Notes: generated by a model not told the origin, from the letters alone. Shown: positions 27,057 through 38,159, counted from the first letter of the stretch. The stretch: DNA of 64,000 nt from Kordiimonas lipolytica (GCF_001550065.1 NZ_LRUB01000036.1:124001-188000), one strand, 5' to 3'. Numbers and translations: made by a program.

Positions 27057-28349
27057 ATGCAGGCAGGCTATCCAACGAGCTGGTACGCGCACTCTGTGGG
27101 CGATCACGACGGCTATCCGGCGCTTTCAGGCAGCAAGCGCGCGGATGTATGTATCATCGGTGGCGGGTTCACCGGCCTCTCCGCCGCATGCACGCTCGTG
27201 GAGGCGGGCAAGAGCGTGATTCTGCTTGAGGCCCACCAGGTGGGCTGGGGCGCGTCCGGGCGCAACGGCGGACAGATGATCCGGGGCTTCGTTGGGCAGG
27301 AAAAGCTGGCGAAACGCTGGGGAGTTGAAGGCACCAAGGCGGTGGACGAGATGATGTGGGCAGGGCACGACCTGATCCGTCGCCGCATTGATGATTATAG
27401 TATCGCTTGCGATTTGACGCCCGGCTGGCTTGAGGTGGCGTCAACGCCCCGGCAGTTGGCAGCACTTTATCACCACTATAATGAGATGGAGACTAAATTC
27501 CCCGACCGCGGCTGGCATTTCATGGGCGTGGAAGAGCTGCGGGCCACCATGGGCGGCGACCATTTCCTGGGTGGGTTGTTGAGCCTGTCGGATGGGCACT
27601 TGCATCCACTGAAACTATGCCTTGGTTTGGCGCGTGGCGCCGCATCCAAAGGCGCGGAAATATACGAGCACAGCCCGGTCATAGGCATTGAACCTGGCGC
27701 CCAAGTGCGTGTCACTACTGCAGACGGCGACGTGGTGGCGGATCATCTATTGCTCGCGGCCAATGTGCACCACCAACTGCCGGTCAGGGAACTGACGGGC
27801 ACATCAAGTGCGGCCGCCAGCTATATGATGGCCACCGAACCGCTTGATGCTGCACTACTTGCGGAGCTCAATCCCAAGGGCTATGCCATCTGCGACACCA
27901 AGAAGGTTTGTGATTATTTTCGTACGTCATCGGACGGGCGCGTACTGTTTGGCGGGCGGGTGAATTATTCGGGCCGCAAGCCAAAGTCGGTTCAGGCCAA
28001 GTTGTTGCCGCGCCTTCTTAAAATCTGGCCGCAGCTCGAAGGCGTGAAGATCACCCATGAATGGGGCGGTCGGTTGGGTGTGCCTTATGGGCAGGTGCCG
28101 CTGATCGGCCGTGTGGGCGACAACATTTGGTACGGCGCGGGCTATACGGGGCACGGCGTGAATATGGGCAACCTGGCGGGGGATATGTTGGGGCAGGCCA
28201 TCGCGGGCTTGAATACCGCGCACTTTGACCTGTTCGCAAAAATGCCCAAGCGGCGGGTGCCGTTCGGGCATTTGTCCTGTGCGCGCTGGCTGGGCCAGCA
28301 GGCGGTCTCTCTCGCCGTATTTTACTACTGGCTGAAAGACAGGCTCTAG
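27057..28349 (+). CDS. FAD-dependent amine oxidase, PuuB-like (gamma-glutamylputrescine oxidase family)
   Basis: A DAO-family flavoenzyme of 430 residues. The Rossmann motif CIIGGGFTGLSAA follows a short N-terminus (MQAGYPTSWYAHS). GWGASGRNGGQMI is the conserved FAD-binding/substrate loop, and GYTGHGVNMGNLAG near the C-terminus closes the FAD site. Its sequence runs parallel to E. coli PuuB over its length. I start at ATG 27057, with GGGAG five bases upstream, rather than at 26997. No other putrescine genes (puuA/C/D) are adjacent, so the amine substrate is not certain. Confidence 0.82.
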   Translation: MQAGYPTSWYAHSVGDHDGYPALSGSKRADVCIIGGGFTGLSAACTLVEAGKSVILLEAHQVGWGASGRNGGQMIRGFVGQEKLAKRWGVEGTKAVDEMMWAGHDLIRRRIDDYSIACDLTPGWLEVASTPRQLAALYHHYNEMETKFPDRGWHFMGVEELRATMGGDHFLGGLLSLSDGHLHPLKLCLGLARGAASKGAEIYEHSPVIGIEPGAQVRVTTADGDVVADHLLLAANVHHQLPVRELTGTSSAAASYMMATEPLDAALLAELNPKGYAICDTKKVCDYFRTSSDGRVLFGGRVNYSGRKPKSVQAKLLPRLLKIWPQLEGVKITHEWGGRLGVPYGQVPLIGRVGDNIWYGAGYTGHGVNMGNLAGDMLGQAIAGLNTAHFDLFAKMPKRRVPFGHLSCARWLGQQAVSLAVFYYWLKDRL

Positions 28350-28352
28350 GCG

Positions 28353-28811
28353 TTAGCCCAACATGGCGCGGAGCATCCAGCCTGCTTTCTCATGCACTGT
28401 CAGGCGGTCGGTCAACTGGCCTGCAGTTACCTCGTCACCCATGTCTGCAGCTTCGCTGATCAGTGGGCGAATGCGGTTTGCTACTGTCTGGTTGGCGTCA
28501 ACAAGGGCGCGCACCATGTCTTCGGCGCTGGCGTTTTCGTCACCTTCGCCAATGCTGCCCAGTTCCATGTAAGCGGACATGCGGCCTGGTGCTTTTTCGC
28601 CCAGTGTCCGGATGCGCTCGGCGATATCGTCAATCGCGGCAGCCAGTTCCAGATACTGTTCTTCGGTCAGCGTATGCACTGGCTGGAACAGGGGGCCGGT
28701 CACGTTCCAGTGGACGTTCTGTGTCAGCACATAAAGCTGCACCGTTTCAGCCAAAACAGGCTTCAGGGCTACGGCCATTTTCTGTTGGTCAGTCTGTGCA
28801 AAGCTAGTCAT
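28353..28811 (-). CDS. dps: Dps-family DNA-protection/ferritin-like protein
   Basis: A miniferritin that oxidises Fe(II) with peroxide and protects DNA. It has 152 residues from ATG 28811 (GGAGG five bases upstream); the open frame continues 5' to 28907 but without support. The ferroxidase ligands fall in TQNVHWNVTGPLF and the helix AAIDDIAERIRTLGEKAPG, with the His and the D/E residues of the intersubunit site. It has the downstream position after an sdpR-sdpI-like pair, 92 bases away, and a 13-base palindrome CTGCTTTAAGCAG at 28851-28863 lies between them. Confidence 0.9.
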   Translation of the reverse strand: MTSFAQTDQQKMAVALKPVLAETVQLYVLTQNVHWNVTGPLFQPVHTLTEEQYLELAAAIDDIAERIRTLGEKAPGRMSAYMELGSIGEGDENASAEDMVRALVDANQTVANRIRPLISEAADMGDEVTAGQLTDRLTVHEKAGWMLRAMLG

Positions 28812-28903
28812 AAAATCCTCCGTTGCTTTGATGAGGCTTTTATAACAATGCTGCTTTAAGCAGTAAAATTGATTAAAACTGACGCTGTAATCGATTTTGC
28901 CGA

Positions 28904-29563
28904 TCAATCATTCTTCCGCGCAGTTTCCTGCCGCCACAGTCGCCAACTATAGAAGATAATATATAAGGTTATCGGCAATATCACGCCTAGCACAAGCCCA
29001 ACCAGATAGGGTGCTTCGATGAGGAAACTTCCCATGACGACCAACGCGCCTGCCAGGATAAACAGCTTGCCCCCAAGGCGGTGGGTTTTCTTCCACACAG
29101 TGTCGCTTGAAAGCGTCCAAGGCGTGCGAATGCCGATGAAGAAATTAGACTGTAGCTTGCCCATATAATTGCCGATGATGGCTAGCAGGATGCCGACAGC
29201 TGCAATGATGGTTTTCGGGCCCAAGGGTTCATAACCAAACGTCCCGGTTATAATGGCGGTCTGCGCAACGGCCAGCACACCCACTGTTCCAAAAACCACG
29301 GCATGTACCGCTTTTTGCGATTTGCCGATGTTTTCCTTTCGCGGCTCAAGAATAGGGAGGGCTGCGAAGATCAATAGCATCAAAAGTTGAAAGCCGGGTA
29401 TCAGGAACAGGCCAAAAATGGGGCTGGCCCAATCGTCCACTTCGCCGTGCGCGTTCCAGTGAACGGGGATCAGCGCATCGGGCGCTACCATGAAAAACGC
29501 CACAATTCCGGAGGCTAGCGTTAAAGCAAACAAGGCCCATGCAAATCTAAACTTCGCCATCAT
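28904..29563 (-). CDS. SdpI-like membrane protein (DUF1648)
   Basis: A 219-residue polytopic protein. The N-terminal DUF1648 part has DALIPVHWNAHGEVDDWASP, followed by helices and the SdpI C-terminal block FFIGIRTPWTLSSDTVWKKT, then HRLGGKLF. In B. subtilis SdpI is the immunity protein against the SDP cannibalism toxin and controls an ArsR-type repressor by sequestering it at the membrane. Here it overlaps the repressor gene by 17 bases, keeping the pair together, but no toxin gene is visible. A stress or envelope function is possible. Confidence 0.85.
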   Translation of the reverse strand: MMAKFRFAWALFALTLASGIVAFFMVAPDALIPVHWNAHGEVDDWASPIFGLFLIPGFQLLMLLIFAALPILEPRKENIGKSQKAVHAVVFGTVGVLAVAQTAIITGTFGYEPLGPKTIIAAVGILLAIIGNYMGKLQSNFFIGIRTPWTLSSDTVWKKTHRLGGKLFILAGALVVMGSFLIEAPYLVGLVLGVILPITLYIIFYSWRLWRQETARKND

Positions 29564-29840
29564 TGTTCCTAGCTCCCTTTTCTTCTTTGCCGAAAATGCC
29601 AGCCATTAGCGCCAGCATGTCTTCAACCACACTTGTGTTCAGGCTGTATGTTATTGTTGTGCCATTGCGTTCCGCGGTTACCAGGTCCGCAGCCTTGAGT
29701 ACGTTAAAGTGTCCGGAAAGCGTTGATTTCCCCACGTCTAACTGGTCCGAAATTTCACCCGCTGTCATGTCCCGGGCTTTCAGCATTGCCAAAATCTGTC
29801 TCCTGACGGGCGACGACAATGCATGAAATACATCTGCCAT
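29547..29840 (-). CDS. ArsR-family autorepressor (SdpR-like)
   Basis: A 97-residue winged-helix regulator: MADVFHALSSPVRRQILAML, helix-turn-helix ISDQLDVGKSTLSGHFNVLK, and wing LVTAERNGTTITYSLN. There are no metal-binding cysteines of the ArsR ELCVCDL type, so it is a metal-independent member like SdpR. It is co-transcribed with the SdpI-like gene. A perfect 11-bp inverted repeat lies directly upstream and is the likely operator. Confidence 0.86.
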   Translation of the reverse strand: MADVFHALSSPVRRQILAMLKARDMTAGEISDQLDVGKSTLSGHFNVLKAADLVTAERNGTTITYSLNTSVVEDMLALMAGIFGKEEKGARNNDGEV

Positions 29841-29854
29841 TTTTGGTTCCTATT

Positions 29855-29884
29855 TCAGTATTTCGCTAAATAACGAAATACTGA
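29855..29884. promoter_or_regulatory. Inverted-repeat operator upstream of the SdpR-like gene
   Basis: TCAGTATTTCG, eight bases CTAAATAA, then CGAAATACTGA: the two arms are exact reverse complements over 11 bases. It begins 15 bases before the repressor start codon, the usual place for an ArsR autoregulatory site. Confidence 0.75.
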
Positions 29885-29912
29885 TGAAAAGACGAAAAGT
29901 CAAGCGCTGGGG

Positions 29913-30764
29913 TCAATAAAACTTCAGAAGGATGGCACCGGCTGCGATCAGCGGCACCGCCAGAAGCCGGCGGCGGCTGACGGTTTCCTTCAACCAGAAG
30001 ACGCCAATGGCAAGAGCAAAGAGAATGCTGGTTTCGCGGATGGCGGCAACTTCGCCCAGCGATCCGATGCTGTAAGCATAGAGTGCGATGCCATATCCGC
30101 TGTGCGCAATGCCAGCGGCCAGCATGCCTGGGCGCCAGACAGCCACAGCGTCCCTGAAGATTTTCGTGCCGCGCCTGTAGAGGCCGTAAGATATGAAAAT
30201 CGGCGAAAAGCCGATGCCGGACCACAGGATATAAGTGAGTTCTGTGGGTGCGCGCCTGACGGCCAGGCCGTCAATCACTGTGTAGGCTGCTATCATGGCG
30301 CCGGTCAAAAGCGCGAACAGGATGCCGTTTTCCCGTGCGGAGCCGCCTGCTGCGCCCTTTGTGGAAGTGCTCAGGAAAATGCCAACAGCCAGAACCAGCA
30401 CCGCCGCGACTTCCGCGAGCGACATTTCCCCGGTCAGGAAAAAATAGCTGAAGAGCGCCACAAGGGTGGGGCCCAGCCCACGCGCGATCGGGTAGATGAA
30501 GGTTAGTGCCCCCATCTCCAGCGCTTTGGTGAGCGCGAGTTGGTAGACAAAGTGGATGGCAAAGGATGCCGCGAGCCATGGCCACAGGTCAGCAGGCGGG
30601 AAAGGTGCAAGCCAAAGGAAGGGCAGGTACAGAATGCCCCCGAAGCCCGAGAGGCACATCATGGCGGCGAACTTATCGTCCGTGCGCTTCAGGATCGCGT
30701 TCCAAACCGCATGCATGCATGCCGAAACAAGGATCAGAATGGTGGCCAGCGTATTGTCGGGCAC
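29913..30764 (-). CDS. DMT-superfamily transporter (EamA)
   Basis: A 283-residue membrane protein with two EamA-type repeats of about five helices. The first has ALTFIYPIARGLGPTLVALF, the second GEVAAIRETSILFALAIGVF. The start is GTG 30764, 12 bases after the stop of the aminotransferase gene on the same strand, so the two are likely co-transcribed. It could export an amino acid or related metabolite; the substrate is unknown. Confidence 0.8.
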   Translation of the reverse strand: MPDNTLATILILVSACMHAVWNAILKRTDDKFAAMMCLSGFGGILYLPFLWLAPFPPADLWPWLAASFAIHFVYQLALTKALEMGALTFIYPIARGLGPTLVALFSYFFLTGEMSLAEVAAVLVLAVGIFLSTSTKGAAGGSARENGILFALLTGAMIAAYTVIDGLAVRRAPTELTYILWSGIGFSPIFISYGLYRRGTKIFRDAVAVWRPGMLAAGIAHSGYGIALYAYSIGSLGEVAAIRETSILFALAIGVFWLKETVSRRRLLAVPLIAAGAILLKFY

Positions 30765-30776
30765 AGGAGCGCCTGT

Positions 30777-32326
<1,550 letters not shown>

Positions 32327-33037
32327 TTAGAAGCTTGCGCTCAGCATGGCGACAACGCCTGCGCTGCCGATGCCGGATACGTTGGTGTCAACGTATGAAA
32401 CAGACAGTGAATACTGTTCGAAGGCATAGGATACACCCAGGTTCCAGTCCCACTTATCATTGCCGAAGGCGCCGTCTTCATAGGCTACGTGGCCGGCAAG
32501 CGAGAATGGCGTTTCACCCAGCGGCATGCTGCCATCAAGATAAAGGTAGATGTTGTCTGTGCCGCCAACATTGTCCTGGTCCCAGACATAGGCTGCGCCC
32601 GCCGTCCAGCTGACTGTTTCCTGAATGGTGCCGCCGATGGAGCCGTAAAGCTCTACATAGTATGTGTCGCTGGAACCTGGGTAAGTATAGGCAAGGACAC
32701 CAATGTCGGTGGAAAGGTCACCAATTTGCGATGCGTAACCGGCGTAGATGTCGAGCTCAAGCTCAGACCCGGCATAGCTTTCGATCGAGCTGCCCCAGGT
32801 GCCAACGTAGAAGCCGCTTTCGTGGCTTACGTCAAAGCCGCCCTGAAACGCCATGTCCTTGTCGGAAAGCGACAGGCCGCGGAAGCGGTAGTCGGTTACG
32901 AGCGCGGCGTTTGCGGAAAGCGAAAAGGCTGATGCGCTATCCTGTGCGGAAGCTGCAGGGGCCATGGCCGCGCCTGCAAGCAGTGAGGCTCCAAGAAGAA
33001 GGGCTTTTTTGGAAGGCTTTAAAGTTTTGGTGGGCAT
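32327..33037 (-). CDS. TorF-family putative porin
   Basis: A 236-residue outer-membrane beta-barrel from ATG 33037 (GGAGG five bases upstream). The signal peptide runs to PAASAQ. The mature protein has the TorF signature LSANAALVTDYRFRGLSLSD and repeating amphipathic strands, ending YVDTNVSGIGSAGVVAMLSA and SF. Members are found throughout proteobacteria and are presumed small-solute porins. The substrate is not known. Confidence 0.85.
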   Translation of the reverse strand: MPTKTLKPSKKALLLGASLLAGAAMAPAASAQDSASAFSLSANAALVTDYRFRGLSLSDKDMAFQGGFDVSHESGFYVGTWGSSIESYAGSELELDIYAGYASQIGDLSTDIGVLAYTYPGSSDTYYVELYGSIGGTIQETVSWTAGAAYVWDQDNVGGTDNIYLYLDGSMPLGETPFSLAGHVAYEDGAFGNDKWDWNLGVSYAFEQYSLSVSYVDTNVSGIGSAGVVAMLSASF

Positions 33038-33310
33038 GGTTTCCTCCATAAAAAAATCTGTGTTTTGTTCCTATCCACCCCCCTAAACAGCAAAGCCTGT
33101 GCCAAATTGAAATAATCTTATAAAACCGCCGGAATCTGGGATATTTTCTGTTTCATTTGCAATCGAATGCTTTGCATAATGATTAAAATATACTCAATGG
33201 TTAAAAATTAGACATTCGGTCGTCACGAAATTGTGCAGCTGCGGGCTTGAAAACAAACCGTGAACAAGGCAGTCTGCCTGGACCTGAGTCTTTTGATGCG
33301 GAGCCCATGC

Positions 33311-35455
33311 ATGATTCCTGACGGCGCCAATGTGCCTTTCGTTCCCCACCGGCCCGACCGCCCGGAGAAATCCGAGGCAGGGATCGCGTTTGAACTGGTG
33401 AGCGAATTCACGCCTTCCGGCGACCAGCCGACGGCCATCAAGGAATTGGTGGCGGGTATTGGTGACAAGGAGCGTGACCAGGTGCTTCTGGGGGTGACTG
33501 GCTCGGGCAAGACATACACCATGGCCAAAATCATTGAGGAAACGCAGCGTCCGGCGCTGATCCTTGCGCCCAACAAGACGCTGGCGGCCCAGCTGTATGG
33601 CGAGTTCAAGAGCTTCTTCCCCAATAACGCAGTGGAATATTTCGTTTCCTACTATGATTATTATCAGCCGGAAGCTTACGTTCCGCGCACCGACACGTTC
33701 GTCGAGAAGGAAGCCACCATTAACGAGCAGATCGACCGCATGCGCCATTCGGCCACGCGGGCGATCCTGGAGCGCGACGATGTGATCATCGTGGCCTCGG
33801 TCAGCTGCATCTACGGCATCGGCAGCGTGGAGACATACACAGCCATGACTTTCGCGCTGAAGGCTGGCACGGAAGTGGACCAGCGGGAGCTGCTGCGCCG
33901 CCTGGTGGCCATGCAGTACACGCGGAACGACACTGCCTTTCAGCGCGGCACCTTCCGCGTGCGCGGCGACGTGATCGATATTTTCCCCAGCCACTATGAA
34001 GACCGGGCCTGGCGCCTGATGATGTTCGGTGACGAGATTGAGGAGATCGTGGAGTTCGACCCACTGACGGGCGAGAAAGTCCGCGCGCTCGATATGGTCA
34101 AGATATACGCCAACAGCCACTATGTGACGCCGCGCCCGACGCTGGACCAGGCGATCAAGCACATCAAGGCGGAGCTGACGGAAAGGCTGAAGTGGTATGA
34201 AGACCGGGGCCGGATTCTGGAAAGCCAGCGGCTGGAGCAGCGAACGCGCTTCGACCTTGAGATGATGGAGGCCACGGGCGCCTGCGCGGGCATTGAAAAC
34301 TACAGCCGGTACCTGACGGGCCGCCGTCCAGGTGATCCGCCACCGACCCTGTTTGAATATATCCCCGAAAACGCGCTTCTGTTCGTGGACGAAAGTCACG
34401 TGAGCGTCAGCCAGATTGGCGGCATGAGCCGGGGCGACGCCAAGCGCAAGGCCACGCTGGCGGATTATGGCTTCCGCCTGCCTTCCTGCATGGACAACCG
34501 CCCGCTGAAGTTCGAGGAATGGGACGCCATGCGCCCGCAGACGGTTTATGTGTCCGCAACGCCAGGCGACTGGGAGATGGAGCGCACGGGCGGCGTGTTC
34601 ACCGAACAGGTCATTCGCCCCACGGGCCTCATTGACCCCGAAATCGACATCCGCCCGGTGGAAACGCAAGTTGACGATCTGATGCATGAGGCCCGCAGGC
34701 AGGCCGAAAAGGGCATGCGCGTGCTGGTGACCACGCTCACGAAGCGCATGGCCGAGGACCTGACGGAATATCTGCACGAGAACGGCGTGAAGGTACGCTA
34801 CATGCACTCGGACATCGACACATTGGAGCGGATTGAGATTATCCGCGACCTCCGGCTTGGGGCATTTGACGTGCTGGTGGGCATTAACCTGCTGCGTGAG
34901 GGGCTAGATATCCCGGAATGTGGGCTGGTGGCCATCCTGGACGCGGACAAGGAAGGTTTCCTGCGGTCTGAGCGGTCCTTGGTGCAGACCATCGGGCGGG
35001 CGGCCCGGAACGTGGAAGGCCGCGTGATCCTGTATGCTGACAAGATTACCCGGTCGATGAAGGCCGCGATTGATGAGACCGACCGCCGTCGCGCCAAACA
35101 GCTGGCCTATAACGAGGCGCACGGCATCACGCCGCAGACAGTGAAGAAAAACATCGGCGACCTGATGGCGGATGTTTCAGCCGGTGATTATGTCACCGTG
35201 GATATCGGCGACGATGCTGGCCATCTGGTGGGCTCCAACCTTAAGAAGCATCTGGAGGACCTCACGGCGAAGATGCGCACAGCGGCCGAAAACCTGGAGT
35301 TTGAGGAGGCCGCCAGGTTGCGCGATGAAATTCGCAAGCTGGAGGCGGGCGAGCTCGGGATATCCGATCCGCGCGTCAAGCCCAAGGGCCGCGCCACTGG
35401 TGGCCGCCCCGGCACCCGCACCAAGAAGGCCAAAAGCCACAAGAAGATATATTAG
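33311..35455 (+). CDS. uvrB: Excinuclease ABC subunit B
   Basis: The damage-verification helicase of nucleotide excision repair (714 residues). Walker [11 protein letters not shown], the beta-hairpin [19 protein letters not shown] that clamps DNA, FVDESH (Walker B), the helicase motifs around [11 protein letters not shown] and [15 protein letters not shown], and a C-terminal UVR coiled coil ([20 protein letters not shown]). I prefer ATG 33311 with GGAG seven bases upstream over the GTG at 33260. I see no clear LexA-type box in the upstream region. Confidence 0.97.
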   Translation: MIPDGANVPFVPHRPDRPEKSEAGIAFELVSEFTPSGDQPTAIKELVAGIGDKERDQVLLGVTGSGKTYTMAKIIEETQRPALILAPNKTLAAQLYGEFKSFFPNNAVEYFVSYYDYYQPEAYVPRTDTFVEKEATINEQIDRMRHSATRAILERDDVIIVASVSCIYGIGSVETYTAMTFALKAGTEVDQRELLRRLVAMQYTRNDTAFQRGTFRVRGDVIDIFPSHYEDRAWRLMMFGDEIEEIVEFDPLTGEKVRALDMVKIYANSHYVTPRPTLDQAIKHIKAELTERLKWYEDRGRILESQRLEQRTRFDLEMMEATGACAGIENYSRYLTGRRPGDPPPTLFEYIPENALLFVDESHVSVSQIGGMSRGDAKRKATLADYGFRLPSCMDNRPLKFEEWDAMRPQTVYVSATPGDWEMERTGGVFTEQVIRPTGLIDPEIDIRPVETQVDDLMHEARRQAEKGMRVLVTTLTKRMAEDLTEYLHENGVKVRYMHSDIDTLERIEIIRDLRLGAFDVLVGINLLREGLDIPECGLVAILDADKEGFLRSERSLVQTIGRAARNVEGRVILYADKITRSMKAAIDETDRRRAKQLAYNEAHGITPQTVKKNIGDLMADVSAGDYVTVDIGDDAGHLVGSNLKKHLEDLTAKMRTAAENLEFEEAARLRDEIRKLEAGELGISDPRVKPKGRATGGRPGTRTKKAKSHKKIY

Positions 35456-35464
35456 GGGGCGATC

Positions 35465-36340
35465 ATGTATTTGAGGGTAGGTGACCTCCAAGACGTGTTG
35501 CTTGAAATGGAGTTGGGGGACTCCGATTTTCAATTTGCTTGCGGCTTGAAGCGTTCGGATTACCCAAGGCATCTTTATGCTTACTTAAAGGCCGTTCCGT
35601 ACTTCATAGATTGTTTGGGGTTCGTTTGCTATGAGCACCACCTATGGGGGCAGGTATATACTGAAGTGAAAAAGGAACCTATCCCGCCTAATATAGCTGC
35701 GGGCCTTAGTGTTCGTGCCAACATTGCAACAGATCTAACAGCTGCCGCGGAATTGGTGGCAATGGGTTTCGATGTGCAGGCTCGAAACTTGATTAGAGCC
35801 GCTCGAGAGAAGACAGATGTCGCATGGGCGGTTGCAGCGTTTCCTAAATTTGCAGCTGAATTTGTGAATTGTGATTCCGTTGAAGAATCAAAGGAACTGT
35901 ATTTTCTTCGGATGGCAAAAGGAAAGTTGAGGAAGTTAGCAGTTCTGGCATTCAATGAATTGACGGGATCGGATGACAATCTTTTGGAACAATATTGGAA
36001 TGATTTCCGAAAAGACACAGATGACATTTTATCTATCGCTGAACATCCAAACCATACGGTAGGGGTAATCTCGCTTTACCCAAATTTGGGACGGTCTAAA
36101 AGTTATGGAATTGGATTGCGTGGACAACCATCTACTATCTCAATTGCTACACTAAACATGATTGTGACGATTGTCTGGGAGCTAGGGCGGATCACATCCG
36201 TGTTGCAGCCGATTAGAAAAGAATTGAAGATCAGCAAAGTCTTGGATGACAAATCTATGAGAGCTTTTGGCCCAGAGTATGTCAAGCTTCTGCGCTTTGT
36301 TGATCGGAGTTTCTCACTTTTAAATGAGAAAAACGGGTGA
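35465..36340 (+). CDS. Hypothetical protein, AT-rich orphan
   Basis: 291 residues, mostly helical, with no signal peptide. It is noticeably AT-richer than uvrB before it and the MmcQ-like gene after it, which suggests recent acquisition. The central LVAMGFDVQARNLIRAAREK pattern (a Leu-rich helix leading into R-x-x-x-E) resembles DUF5677-like helical proteins, but I do not recognise a family with confidence. It starts ten bases after uvrB's stop and is followed five bases later by the next gene, so it is wedged between them with little intergenic DNA. Confidence 0.7.
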   Translation: MYLRVGDLQDVLLEMELGDSDFQFACGLKRSDYPRHLYAYLKAVPYFIDCLGFVCYEHHLWGQVYTEVKKEPIPPNIAAGLSVRANIATDLTAAAELVAMGFDVQARNLIRAAREKTDVAWAVAAFPKFAAEFVNCDSVEESKELYFLRMAKGKLRKLAVLAFNELTGSDDNLLEQYWNDFRKDTDDILSIAEHPNHTVGVISLYPNLGRSKSYGIGLRGQPSTISIATLNMIVTIVWELGRITSVLQPIRKELKISKVLDDKSMRAFGPEYVKLLRFVDRSFSLLNEKNG

Positions 36341-36344
36341 TTGA

Positions 36345-36707
36345 ATGAACCGCGATGAATTCGACGCTTACTGCAAGTCTCTAACAGCCACCTCAAGCGT
36401 GGTGCAGTGGGGCAACTCAAGTGTCTGGAAGGTGGGCGGGAAAATCTTCGCCATCTGCTCGCATTGGGGCCCGGTGGACCGTGATTGCATCAGCTTCAAA
36501 TGCGCTGACCACAGCTATCAGGTGCTGTGCGAATTGCCGGGCGTGGTGCCGGCGCCCTATCTGGCGCGCGCCAAATGGGTGCAGGTGCAAACGGACGAGA
36601 CGCTCAGTGACGATGATGTAAAATCCTATATCGCTGACGCCCACGCCATCATCGCCGCCAAGCTGACCAAAAAGCAGCAACGGGACCTCGGCCTATCGAC
36701 CGCCTGA
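36345..36707 (+). CDS. MmcQ/YjbR-family protein
   Basis: A 120-residue protein of the MmcQ/YjbR family, which has a fold like the DNA-binding CyaY-like proteins. FDAYCKSLTATSSVVQWGNS and VWKVGGKIFAICSHW are the N-terminal signature, VPAPYLARAKWVQV the central one, and the protein ends with a helix ending KQQRDLGLS. Function is unknown. It lies downstream of the orphan AT-rich gene in the same direction. Confidence 0.85.
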   Translation: MNRDEFDAYCKSLTATSSVVQWGNSSVWKVGGKIFAICSHWGPVDRDCISFKCADHSYQVLCELPGVVPAPYLARAKWVQVQTDETLSDDDVKSYIADAHAIIAAKLTKKQQRDLGLSTA

Positions 36708-36787
36708 TTGGCAGGTTTGGTAAACAAACTGGCAGGCATGCCTGCCGCCGGGGTGATATAGTCGCCGTAAAGTATGGAGGCGACAGC

Positions 36788-37102
36788 ATGACATTTATCA
36801 AAGCAAAAGATTTCACTGCCGACCGCGCCTGGGGTGCCATGGATGTGGCAACTGTGGAGGGCGCAAGTGTACGCCTGCACTGGACCGACCAGCCTTACAA
36901 GTGGCATGTCAATGAAGGCGAAGAGGTCTTCGTGGTGCTGGACGGCGTGGTGGATATGCACACCAAAGACGCTGCAGGCGAGGTGACGGTCACCCGGATG
37001 GAGGTGGGCGAAATCTATCACGCGGGCGTGGGCGACGCCCACGTTGCGCACCCCTTGGGCGAGGCGCGCATTCTGGTGGTTGAAAAGCCAGACAGTGTCT
37101 AG
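36788..37102 (+). CDS. Small cupin-domain protein
   Basis: A single-domain cupin of 104 residues, preceded by GGAGG. The pattern WHVNEGEEVFVVLDGVVDMH (H and two E of the first cupin motif) is followed by GEIYHAGVGDAHVAHP (second motif with His). It probably binds a metal and a small molecule or has an isomerase/dioxygenase role. No partner is evident. Confidence 0.8.
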   Translation: MTFIKAKDFTADRAWGAMDVATVEGASVRLHWTDQPYKWHVNEGEEVFVVLDGVVDMHTKDAAGEVTVTRMEVGEIYHAGVGDAHVAHPLGEARILVVEKPDSV

Positions 37103-38076
37103 GGGGTGGTGCTTGTCGTGGCTTCGGCGAGCGTTTCTTTAAGCGCCATGATGCGCGGGTTTGCCCAGCCTTTCATATGGGCAAGACGCTGATCAGCTTC
37201 CGACAGGCGCATAAGGTACCCCAGCAGATAATCATAGGACACGGCAATGGTGAAGGGGTAAGCCCCGCGCGAGGGCGAACTCACTTCAACACGGAGTGCC
37301 GTGCCAGCCTTCACGGCGGCTGTGATGTCTTCAAATGCCAGTTGGATGATATATTCCTCAAAAAAGGAAGCATAATAGGGCGAATTATTGCTGTATCGAT
37401 CAACCGGGGTGAGCCTGCGGCCCGCACCATTGCGGAGCGCTGCCCAGCGGTAATTTTTCCACCATCCGTTCCGATTTGCCATAGCTTCGGCGGTCATGCC
37501 TTTTTCGTACAGCATGTCCTGGTCTACAACGTCAGAGAAACTAACGGTCATATAAATCTGCGGGCTCAGGCCACCTGTAAGGGGGTTGAAGTAGGTGCGG
37601 ATGAAATAGCCCACATGGCCGCCATTGCTGCTGAGTGCGAAAATCGCTTCCGATGTGCTGATTTTTGCGTCGGCGCCGCGAATGCGCAGGTTGCTGTAGC
37701 CCGGGTCGCGGTAGATGCCGGAATTTTTATAAACGGTTTCAATGAGGGCCAGCTGTTTTGTCGCTGCCTTGCGGGCTTTCCTGAGCCGCTTGGCCTCAGC
37801 CTTCGCACGCTTTTTCTCGGCCTTGATACGGGCCTTTTCGGCCTTTCTCTCAGCCTTTAAGCGCCTTTTCTCAGCCTTGATGCGAGCCTTTTCTGCCTTT
37901 TTCTTGGCCTTAAGCACCTTCTTCAGGTGTTTTCTTTCATCGCGGCTGAGTGTTTTTGTATCGACAGCCTTCAGTTCTGCGACTGTCATGTCTTCATAAG
38001 ATTTTGAGGGCGCGTCCGCCAGCGCCGAGCCCGACAAAAGGCTAAAGACAAGTATGAGTACAAGCAGTTGTTTCAT
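37099..38076 (-). CDS. Exported hypothetical protein with a long charged helix
   Basis: 325 residues from ATG 38076 (GGGGG six bases before). The signal peptide MKQLLVLILVFSLLSGSALA is followed by a highly charged Lys/Arg/Ala/Glu segment of about 70 residues built on repeats such as AEKARIKAEKRRLKAERKAE. This is likely an extended single helix or coiled coil. After it comes a globular domain with DPGYSNLRIRGADAKISTSE and aromatic-rich stretches. I do not recognise a family. It overlaps the cupin gene by four bases at its 3' end, convergent. Confidence 0.68.
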   Translation of the reverse strand: MKQLLVLILVFSLLSGSALADAPSKSYEDMTVAELKAVDTKTLSRDERKHLKKVLKAKKKAEKARIKAEKRRLKAERKAEKARIKAEKKRAKAEAKRLRKARKAATKQLALIETVYKNSGIYRDPGYSNLRIRGADAKISTSEAIFALSSNGGHVGYFIRTYFNPLTGGLSPQIYMTVSFSDVVDQDMLYEKGMTAEAMANRNGWWKNYRWAALRNGAGRRLTPVDRYSNNSPYYASFFEEYIIQLAFEDITAAVKAGTALRVEVSSPSRGAYPFTIAVSYDYLLGYLMRLSEADQRLAHMKGWANPRIMALKETLAEATTSTTP

Positions 38077-38159
38077 GGTCATCCCCCATCCTGGATTTGG
38101 GAGATGATAACAGGAACAAAACAAGAACACAAGGAAATTGCATCTCTGCAATTTTTGAT

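Noticed and set aside
28851..28863. CTGCTTTAAGCAG palindrome before dps as a terminator
   Set aside because: The loop would be only one base and no T run follows; as an operator it is possible but unsupported.
33194..34807. A 537-codon open frame antisense to uvrB
   Set aside because: It lies entirely on the opposite strand of a certain gene, has His/Arg-rich content as expected for the reverse of GC-rich coding DNA, and no ribosome site.
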